DNA from: Vallitalea guaymasensis
Lineage (GTDB): Bacteria > Bacillota > Clostridia > Lachnospirales > Vallitaleaceae
DNA: 64,000 nucleotides
Assembly: GCF_018141425.1 (NCBI RefSeq)
Contig: NZ_CP058561.1
Location: 5,562,075 to 5,626,074 of the forward strand
Direction of reading: 5' to 3'
The translations under genes were made by a program, and so were the position numbers. Shown piece after piece: positions 58,038 through 64,000 of this stretch. A model generated the notes under the pieces. It was not told where the DNA came from, ran no database searches, and saw only the letters and a list, made by a program, of their open reading frames with translations. Every line of letters starts with the position of its first letter. Position 1 is the stretch's first letter.

Positions 58038-58299
58038 TTATTTTACTTAATTCCTCCTTAAGGGCACTATACACATCACTTGGAATACTTGCTTTAAAAG
58101 AACGTTCTAAACCTTTATTCTTAATAGCTTTTTCAAGACATGTTATAGATGGACATATATATGCACCTCTACCATTTTTCTTACCAGTACTATCAATGGA
58201 TATATTACCTTCTTTTGTCCTGACAACCCTAATCAATTGTCTCTTGTCCTTCATTTCTTGGCAACCTGTGCATTTTCTTAAAGGTATTTTTCTAGCCAT
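58030..58299 (-). CDS. rnpM: YlxR/RnpM RNase P modulator
   Basis: This 89-aa protein has the signature IPLRKCTGCQEMKDKRQLIRVVR and GRGAYICPSITCLEKA. The Bacillus homologue binds the RNase P RNA and modulates its activity. ATG 58299 (MARKIPL) is preceded by AAGGGA at 9 nt; the frame from 58320 adds seven Met/Lys-rich residues. Confidence 0.92.
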   Translation of the reverse strand: MARKIPLRKCTGCQEMKDKRQLIRVVRTKEGNISIDSTGKKNGRGAYICPSITCLEKAIKNKGLERSFKASIPSDVYSALKEELSKING

Positions 58300-58356
58300 T
58301 TTCATCATTCCCTTCTTCATTGTTTTTATTAAGAATGGTTATGAAAGAAGTAAATA

Positions 58357-59469
58357 CTAGTAAAGTTCTTCTTCGTCTAAAGAGTTCCTTGATAAAAGTG
58401 CTCCAAGTGTCTCTTCTTCAGTAATGAAATTAGTCTGTTTAGCTTGTGTTTCACTTTTAATATCAATTCTGTAACCAGTAAGTTTCGCAGCCAGTCTAGC
58501 ATTCTGACCTTCTTTTCCAATTGCTAGAGATAATTGATAATCTGGAACAACCACTTTAGCACTCTTATCTTGCTCATTAACAATAACCTTCACTACTTTT
58601 GAAGGACTAAGAGCTGCTGATATAAATTTAACTGGGTCTTCATCCCAAGGGATAATATCAATTTTTTCTCCTCTTAGTTCATTTACAATGATTGATACTC
58701 TAGCACCATTATGACCTACACATGATCCTACTGGATCGACGTCTCTATTAGTTGAGTAAACTGCTATCTTTGTTCTTGAACCTGCTTCCCTAGAAATACC
58801 TTTTATTTCTACAACACCATCATGTACTTCTGGAACTTCTTGTTCAAATAATCTTTTGATAAGTTCTGGATGAGTTCGTGAAACATATACCTTAGGTCCT
58901 TTTGTACTTTCTTTTACTTCTAGGACATAGACCTTAAATCTTTCGTTAGGATAATATCTTTCACCTGGAACTTGTTCTTTATCAGCTAAGATAGCATCGA
59001 TTTTACCTAAGTTAATAATTACATTATCTCTTACTTGTCTCTGGATAATACCAGTGATAACATCTTTTTCTTTAGTAATATATTGATTGAATATAACTTC
59101 TCTTTCAGCTTCTCTTATCTTCTGTACTACAACTTGCTTAGCTTTTTGAGCAGCTATTCTTCCAAAATTCTTAGGTGTTATCTCAATATTGATCATATCA
59201 CCTAACTTATAAGTTGGATTTATTTTTTTTGCATCTTCCAATGAGATAGTAAGTTGTTTGTCTTCTACATCTTCAACAACTTCTTTTTCAGCATAAACCG
59301 CAACATCGCCTCTATCACGGTCGATCTCAACTTTTATATTTTGTGCAGTACCAAAGTTATTCTTACATGCTGTAACTAAAGAAACTTCAATTGTCTCAAT
59401 TAATATATCCTTACTAATACCCTTTTCTTTCTCAATTTGGTTCAATGCTTCAATAAATTCAGCATTCAT
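58357..59469 (-). CDS. nusA: Transcription termination/antitermination factor NusA
   Basis: This 370-aa factor binds RNA polymerase and pausing RNA hairpins. It has an N-terminal domain to about 125, an S1 domain (residues about 130-200), and two KH domains with GSCVGHNGARVSIIVNELRGEKIDIIPW and LAIGKEGQNARLAAKLTGYRIDI. It lacks the acidic repeats of gammaproteobacterial NusA, as usual in Firmicutes. GAGGAGG precedes ATG 59469. Confidence 0.96.
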   Translation of the reverse strand: MNAEFIEALNQIEKEKGISKDILIETIEVSLVTACKNNFGTAQNIKVEIDRDRGDVAVYAEKEVVEDVEDKQLTISLEDAKKINPTYKLGDMINIEITPKNFGRIAAQKAKQVVVQKIREAEREVIFNQYITKEKDVITGIIQRQVRDNVIINLGKIDAILADKEQVPGERYYPNERFKVYVLEVKESTKGPKVYVSRTHPELIKRLFEQEVPEVHDGVVEIKGISREAGSRTKIAVYSTNRDVDPVGSCVGHNGARVSIIVNELRGEKIDIIPWDEDPVKFISAALSPSKVVKVIVNEQDKSAKVVVPDYQLSLAIGKEGQNARLAAKLTGYRIDIKSETQAKQTNFITEEETLGALLSRNSLDEEELY

Positions 59470-59554
59470 TTTAATCCTCCTCAGTATTTTTTATCTTATA
59501 GGAAAGCTCTTTAATTTAGCAAATGACATAAAAGCTTCTCATTTCAAAATATAT

Positions 59555-60022
59555 TTAAAATAATATTGCCAGTCTAATAATTGCTATATCAGTCCTTGCA
59601 ATAGACCAATCTTCACCATCTTCTAACTCAAGTGTTATACTATCATCGTCATAACTCTTTAACAAACCTACAAATTCTTTTTTCTTATTGATGGATTTGT
59701 ATAATTTAACTTCTACTTTCTCACCTAGACTTCTTGCAAAATCTTTATCTTTCTTTAATGGTCTATCAAGTCCAGGAGAACTAACTTCTAATATATATGG
59801 TTCTTTAATTGGGTCCTTATCTTCAAATTCACTATCAAAAGCTCTACTTACAAGTTCACAATCATCTATTGTAACCCCACCGTCTTTATCAATAAAAATT
59901 CTTAAGTACCAATTGGAAGCTTCTTTCACATATTCAACATCTACAAGTTCGAATTTATTTTCTTCTAGAATCGGAATTAATATCTCTTCGGCTAGTGTTT
60001 CCACGTGTTCTCTAAATGACAA
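59555..60022 (-). CDS. rimP: Ribosome maturation factor RimP
   Basis: This 155-aa 30S assembly factor has ELVDVEYVKEASNWYLRIFIDKDGGVTIDDCE and YILEVSSPGLDRPLKKDKDF. The start is TTG 60022, with AAGGGTGAT upstream. It is the first gene of the nusA-infB operon and carries a leader hairpin. Confidence 0.95.
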   Translation of the reverse strand: MSFREHVETLAEEILIPILEENKFELVDVEYVKEASNWYLRIFIDKDGGVTIDDCELVSRAFDSEFEDKDPIKEPYILEVSSPGLDRPLKKDKDFARSLGEKVEVKLYKSINKKKEFVGLLKSYDDDSITLELEDGEDWSIARTDIAIIRLAILF

Positions 60023-60061
60023 ATTATATCACCCTTCTTTCTATTAGCTTATATACATAAC

Positions 60062-60085
60062 AAGAGTGGACTTTCGCCCACTCTT
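60062..60085 (-). promoter_or_regulatory. Leader hairpin of the rimP-nusA operon
   Basis: AAGAGTGG and CCACTCTT form an 8-bp stem within the leader, about 22-45 nt after the predicted start of transcription. It has no long T-run. It may be an attenuator or autoregulatory element sensed by NusA. Confidence 0.5.
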
Positions 60086-60113
60086 TCTAGTACTCATTAT
60101 TAATTCTGAAACT

Positions 60114-60142
60114 ATTATACCACCTAAAACTATAATTTGCAA
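60114..60142 (-). promoter_or_regulatory. Promoter of the rimP-nusA-infB operon
   Basis: TTGCAA (60137-60142) and TATAAT (60114-60119) on the minus strand are separated by 17 nt. Confidence 0.7.
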
Positions 60143-60255
60143 GAAAATACTTGTTATTTATTAACAGCTAAACTATCCTACTCAATTTGATACCTTAAGT
60201 TTTAAGTGTTCATTGATTAATAAGTACATTGTTATTCATTATTATACCCCATAAT

Positions 60256-61737
60256 CTAGATAATAATACAAATAAGCCCTCCATTAGCATCATTAACTAT
60301 TTTCTGTAATGTTTCTTGTAGTTTATCTCTAGCATCCTCTGGCATTCTATATATCTTGTTTTGAAGTCCATCATTAACTAAATCATGTAATGATTTGCCG
60401 AATACATTGGTATCCCATATTTTCGTAGGATCACTCTCAAACTCACTCATCAAATAGTTAAGGAGTTCTTCACTTTGTTTTTCGGTTCCTACTATTGGAG
60501 ATACTTCTGTCTGGATATCACATTTAATCATATGAATAGTTGGTGCACTTGCTTTTAATTTAACTCCGAATTTATTACCTTGTTTTACAATCTCTGGTTC
60601 TTGCAAGGATAACTCATTGATCATAGGTGTAACAATTCCATAACCTTTTGCCTTAACTTCATTTAATGCTGCAGATACTTTGTCATATTCTTCTTTTACT
60701 CTACCAAGTTTTTTGATCAGTGACATAAATTGATATTCACCTTTTATTTCAGTTCCCATCAAATCACTTAGAATATCATAATAATAATCGTCATTGAAAT
60801 TGATGTCAACATTGGCACAACCAGTGGAAAGATCAATTCTATCTAATTTAACTTTAGTGATATAATCATTTTCAACAGTTAAAGTGTCTTCTTTCTTAAG
60901 GTCTCTAATAGCATCAACTGAATCCATAATATCTTTTACTGAATCAATCAATGAGGATTTCAGCCAATGGTCATTATCTAACATTTCAATCCATTTTGGC
61001 ACATTGAAATTAACTACTGATAATGGGAATTCAAGTAGTACACTCTCAAGAATCTTAATTACATCTTCTTTTTTCAACTGGTCACAGTTCACTGGTAAAA
61101 CAGGAACATTATATTTATCTTCCAATTCAGTTGCAGTCAAGATCGTATCGTCAGAATAAGGTCTAAGTGAATTAAGTATCACAACATATGGTTTTGATAG
61201 TTTCTTTAATTCATTAATTGTCCTCTCTTCTGCTTCAATATAATTTTCCCTTGGTATTTCACCGAATGAACCATCCGCTGTCACAACAATCCCTATTGTG
61301 GAATGGTCATTAATAACTTTCTTGGTTCCTATCTCAGCTGCTTGAGTGAATGGAATATCATAATTGAACCAAGGTGTTTTTACTTTTCTTTCTTCATCAT
61401 TCTCTAAATGACCTGTAGCCCCTTCTACCATATAACCAACACAATCAATCATTCTAACATCAAATTCTACATCCTCTGATAATGTTACTCTTGCGGCTTC
61501 CTGAGGTATGAATTTTGGTTCGGTTGTCATTATTGTCTTTCCTGCTGCACTTTGAGGAAGCTCATCTAGTGTTCTTTCTTTACTATGTACATTTTCTATA
61601 TTAGGCAACACTAATAAATCCATGAATCTCTTAATGAATGTAGATTTACCTGTTCTAACGGGTCCAACCACTCCCATATAAATTTCTCCGTTTGTTCTAG
61701 CTCTAATATCTTTATAAATATCGTATTCTCCTAACAT
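60256..61737 (-). CDS. spoIVA: Stage IV sporulation protein A
   Basis: This 493-aa ATPase polymerises on the forespore surface as the basement layer of the coat. Walker A GPVRTGKST is at residues 25-33, with SAAGKTIMTTEPKFIP (sensor threonine region), and the C-terminus ends GGLICIII as in other SpoIVA proteins. GGAGG precedes ATG 61737. A candidate sigma-E promoter lies about 35-60 nt upstream, consistent with the known mother-cell expression. Confidence 0.97.
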   Translation of the reverse strand: MLGEYDIYKDIRARTNGEIYMGVVGPVRTGKSTFIKRFMDLLVLPNIENVHSKERTLDELPQSAAGKTIMTTEPKFIPQEAARVTLSEDVEFDVRMIDCVGYMVEGATGHLENDEERKVKTPWFNYDIPFTQAAEIGTKKVINDHSTIGIVVTADGSFGEIPRENYIEAEERTINELKKLSKPYVVILNSLRPYSDDTILTATELEDKYNVPVLPVNCDQLKKEDVIKILESVLLEFPLSVVNFNVPKWIEMLDNDHWLKSSLIDSVKDIMDSVDAIRDLKKEDTLTVENDYITKVKLDRIDLSTGCANVDINFNDDYYYDILSDLMGTEIKGEYQFMSLIKKLGRVKEEYDKVSAALNEVKAKGYGIVTPMINELSLQEPEIVKQGNKFGVKLKASAPTIHMIKCDIQTEVSPIVGTEKQSEELLNYLMSEFESDPTKIWDTNVFGKSLHDLVNDGLQNKIYRMPEDARDKLQETLQKIVNDANGGLICIII

Positions 61738-61769
61738 CTATATCCTCCCTATAAGTATTCTTATATATA

Positions 61770-61797
61770 AATATATGATATAGATGTTGGAATATGA
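61770..61797 (-). promoter_or_regulatory. Candidate sigma-E promoter of spoIVA
   Basis: Minus-strand TCATATT (61791-61797) matches the sigma-E -35 exactly. CATATATT (61770-61777) follows after 13 nt, one shorter than usual. It gives a leader of about 26 nt. Confidence 0.45.
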
Positions 61798-61902
61798 CAG
61801 CCTATATATCTAATTTAATGTTAAAAGTAATTTACAAATCATAAAAAATAGGTTACACATTGTTTTGTAATATTATTTAATACTTAATTAATAAATATTT
61901 AA

Positions 61903-61931
61903 TTGACAAATGCGTACTACAGTTGTAAGAT
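61903..61931 (+). promoter_or_regulatory. Promoter of the blaI-like operon
   Basis: TTGACA (61903-61908) and TAAGAT (61926-61931) are separated by 17 nt. The first BlaI-type dyad lies in the spacer. Confidence 0.7.
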
Positions 61932-61952
61932 GGTTTGTGTACTACAAATGTA
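61918..61952. promoter_or_regulatory. Two BlaI/MecI-type operator dyads
   Basis: TACAGTTGTA (61918-61927) and TACAAATGTA (61943-61952) both fit TACA-n2-TGTA, the core of BlaI/MecI operators, each preceded by TAC or AC. They are 25 bp apart; one covers the promoter spacer and -10, the other lies downstream of it. Autorepression by the adjacent regulator is inferred. Confidence 0.7.
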
Positions 61953-61969
61953 GGAAGGTGGTTAATAAA

Positions 61970-62344
61970 ATGGCTAAAATATCAGAATCCGAATGGAAGG
62001 TAATGAAAATTTTATGGGATAAAAGTCCCTTGACTTCCAAAGAGATTGTTGATTATGTCTTAGAAGAAAATGATTGGAGCAGAAAAACAGTCCATACACT
62101 TATTAGCAGGCTCGCTAATAAAGGTGTTATCAATGTAGCAAAGAAAAATAAATACTATGAATATTCACCTTGCATCTCAAAATCAGATTGTCAAATAGAA
62201 GAAACAAAAACTTTTTTAGAAAAAGTATATAATGGTTCTCTACAAATGTTCCTAACCAACTTTGTTAAGAATCAACATCTGTCTAAAGAAGAAATTGCTG
62301 AATTAAAATCAATAATCAATAATAATCCTAAAGAACAAAAGTAA
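61970..62344 (+). CDS. BlaI/MecI/CopY family transcriptional repressor
   Basis: This 124-aa winged-helix repressor has ISESEWKVMKILWDKSPLTSKEIVDYV and WSRKTVHTLISRLANKGVI as the DNA-binding part, then a C-terminal dimerisation helix pair. BlaI proteins are normally relieved by proteolysis by a BlaR1-type M56 membrane protease; none lies nearby. ATG 61970 follows AGGAAGGTGG; the longer frame from 61910 covers the promoter and is spurious. The gene lies 15 nt before the secreted VCBS-like gene. Confidence 0.88.
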   Translation: MAKISESEWKVMKILWDKSPLTSKEIVDYVLEENDWSRKTVHTLISRLANKGVINVAKKNKYYEYSPCISKSDCQIEETKTFLEKVYNGSLQMFLTNFVKNQHLSKEEIAELKSIINNNPKEQK

Positions 62345-62359
62345 TATCTGGAGGTCAAC

Positions 62360-63181
62360 ATGCAGAGAATATTAATTTTAATTTTTATCTTCTTACTTGG
62401 TCTAAATATGAAGCAACCTACTAATAATCTAGAATCAGAAATTATAATAAATAAAAAGTCTTATAAATATGGTTTTAAAAATAATACAATCTTTTTATAT
62501 GATGAAAAAGAAGATAAACATTATAGTGATAATATTAATATTCCTGACGATAAAACTATATTATGTATGACTACAGGTGATCTAGATGATGATGGCACTG
62601 ATGAAATACTACTACTTTCTTCAGCAAAAGGAAAAAAGTATGGCAATGACTTAATAATCTATTCAACGGTTATAGAAAATGAAACAATTAAATGTGGTAA
62701 AATTTACAAAAATGATTTTACAAATGTTAAGCCTTGGGAAATAAAATTATGCGACCTGGATGGTGATAATAACAAGGATATATATGTAGGAGTATACAAA
62801 TCAACACCCATGTTTGACAAAGTGGAAAACAGACCTTTTTTCTTTAACTGGAATGGCAAAATACTTACAAAGAAATGGACCGGTTCAAAATTAGAACATC
62901 CTTTAGAGAGCGTACATTTTTATGATATCATAGGTGATTCCAAGGAAGAAATGATAGTTGTAGAAAAACTTGAGAACACCAAAGAGGTAATTAGCATTTA
63001 TTATTGGTTCAATTTCGGATTTATCAAATTTGCGGAAAGCAACAGTTACTATAACATTGAAGATATTAGCTTAATAACACAAGATGACATAAAATATATA
63101 TCACTAAATCTAGGTAGAAAGAAACATATAAAATTACATTTAGAGGGAAATAAATTCATTGAAAACATTAGTTTAGACTAA
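62360..63181 (+). CDS. Secreted VCBS/FG-GAP-like repeat protein
   Basis: This 273-aa protein has a short hydrophobic signal or anchor (residues 3-15, no lipobox). It carries two calcium-binding-like repeats, GDLDDDGTDEILLL and CDLDGDNNKDIYVGV, and a weaker third (DIIGDSKEEMIVV), spaced as in beta-propeller blades. The function is unknown. GGAGGT precedes ATG 62360. It is co-directional with the BlaI-like repressor and the DUF3160 lipoprotein gene, so it is probably in their operon. Confidence 0.75.
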   Translation: MQRILILIFIFLLGLNMKQPTNNLESEIIINKKSYKYGFKNNTIFLYDEKEDKHYSDNINIPDDKTILCMTTGDLDDDGTDEILLLSSAKGKKYGNDLIIYSTVIENETIKCGKIYKNDFTNVKPWEIKLCDLDGDNNKDIYVGVYKSTPMFDKVENRPFFFNWNGKILTKKWTGSKLEHPLESVHFYDIIGDSKEEMIVVEKLENTKEVISIYYWFNFGFIKFAESNSYYNIEDISLITQDDIKYISLNLGRKKHIKLHLEGNKFIENISLD

Positions 63182-63222
63182 TCAATAATTCAATATAATG
63201 AAATTTATTAGGAGGGTATAAA

Positions 63223-64000
63223 TTGAAATACAAGAATATAATTTTTAGATGTATTGGAATAAGTATGATAATAGTGGTTCTATTATCTGGTTGTAAGAAC
63301 AAACCTGAAGAAGTTGCCAAATCTGGTATAACAGAGGATGAAACAACTAATCCAAGTGACATTAATAAGACTGATGATAACGACAGTATTCTACAGGCAG
63401 AATCTACTACTACCCCTGAAGATCAAGATGTGAAAAAAGGTATTAATAACAATACCAACTATAATCTTGTATGGCAAGACAAAAATGAAATTACACCAAT
63501 TGACATACCTTACATATTACCAGAAGTTAATTATAAAGTACCTAATTACACTATAAAAGCTGATTTGTCAAATATCAAAAATATGGATAGCTTTTCTGGT
63601 TTTACTAATGAACAACTTAACAAAATCGTTGATAATGGATTTGTAGTATTACCTAGTAACAGTAATAATGCATTTTTGAAAATGAATACTATCTATGAAG
63701 TTAATGAATACAAAGGTATCCCTAATTTTGTTACTGTTGATAGTGTTATGCACGTGTATCATAACTTCTTCAATAGTTCATTAAAGATTTTAGAAAGAGA
63801 TCGTTTATATGACGAACTTATTAAACTTACAAACAGTATGTTGGAGAAAACTGTTTATCTATATAATGATAATAGCTATGAACCAATTAAAGAAGATTTG
63901 AAATTCAACGTAATCTTCTTTGCTGTTGCAAAAAAACTATTGACTAATGAATATGGAGCATTACCAGAAGAATTAAAAGTAATTGCGGACGAAGAAGTCG
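63223..64000 (+). CDS. DUF3160 family lipoprotein (partial, C-terminus outside window)
   Basis: 259 residues are visible to the window edge. The start is TTG 63223 with GGAGGG 6 nt upstream. A lipoprotein signal ends in LLSGC (Cys24). A Thr/Asp/Glu-rich linker follows. The domain then begins with QLNKIVDNGFVVLPS, YEVNEYKGIPNFVTVDSVMHVYHNFFN, which is characteristic of DUF3160. The role is unknown. It is probably co-transcribed with the VCBS-like gene 41 nt upstream. Confidence 0.8.
   Translation, partial: MKYKNIIFRCIGISMIIVVLLSGCKNKPEEVAKSGITEDETTNPSDINKTDDNDSILQAESTTTPEDQDVKKGINNNTNYNLVWQDKNEITPIDIPYILPEVNYKVPNYTIKADLSNIKNMDSFSGFTNEQLNKIVDNGFVVLPSNSNNAFLKMNTIYEVNEYKGIPNFVTVDSVMHVYHNFFNSSLKILERDRLYDELIKLTNSMLEKTVYLYNDNSYEPIKEDLKFNVIFFAVAKKLLTNEYGALPEELKVIADEEV

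Noticed and set aside
1..64000. CRISPR array, tRNA, rRNA, insertion sequence, prophage or replication origin
   Set aside because: No regularly spaced repeats, cloverleaf genes, transposase motifs or phage genes were seen in reading both strands. XerD here is the housekeeping recombinase by its neighbours.

Overview
The window is about 64 kb of AT-rich chromosome from an endospore-forming member of the Clostridia. The evidence is low GC content, strong AGGAGG-type ribosome binding sites, frequent TTG starts, and sporulation genes (spoIIM, spoVS, spoIVA, dipicolinate synthase dpaA/dpaB, tepA, ylzJ) embedded in housekeeping clusters. A Vallitalea/Lachnospirales-like lineage is possible, but the sequence alone does not prove it. 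I see no rRNA, tRNA, CRISPR array, insertion sequence or prophage. Almost all genes lie on the minus strand; the exceptions are small genes near 6.4, 35.7 and 39.8 kb and the right end from 61.97 kb.

Layout. 1-6.3 kb: a ribose-type sugar ABC transporter (permease, double ATPase, lipoprotein) followed by a YesM/YesN-type two-component system, with repeated 14-bp boxes upstream. 6.4-11.3 kb: a heavy-metal-domain fragment, a secreted GH18 protein, a YgjP-like metalloprotease, an atypical cis-prenyltransferase homologue, a HAD phosphatase and an unrecognised secreted protein with an unusual leader. 11.4-17.6 kb: xerD, spoIIM, nudF, proC, purB and an aminotransferase. 18-25.4 kb: spoVS, rny, recX, recA (with a LexA box), cinA, pgsA, rimO. 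25.5-28.1 kb: folD and fhs. 28.1-35.5 kb: ftsK, uppP, ylzJ, tepA, dapG, dpaB, dpaA, an arrangement that matches Bacillus subtilis with some genes missing and uppP added. 36.3-39.6 kb: a murein-recycling set (dipeptide epimerase, LD-carboxypeptidase, anmK). 40.2-46.3 kb: an accessory cluster of two ABC-2 permeases, one ATPase, a geranylgeranyl-reductase-like flavoprotein, an unknown protein, a methyltransferase and an ArsR-type regulator. 46.5-60 kb: the translation/RNA-metabolism run rimP-nusA-rnpM-ylxQ-infB-rbfA-nrnA-truB-ribF-rpsO-pnp-mlpA-dut and an iron-sulfur aldo/keto reductase. 60.3-61.7 kb: spoIVA. 61.97 kb to the end: a BlaI-type repressor with two operator dyads, a secreted VCBS-like protein and the start of a DUF3160 lipoprotein.

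Most of the window is core genome. The parts most likely to hold something undescribed are the 40-46 kb exporter/redox/methyltransferase cluster, the BlaI-controlled secreted-protein operon that has no BlaR1 here, the orphan Shine-Dalgarno leader of the 10.4-kb secreted protein, and the repeated boxes in front of the sugar transporter. Sporulation promoters for sigma-E (spoIIM, spoIVA) and sigma-K (dpaA) can be proposed directly from the sequence.
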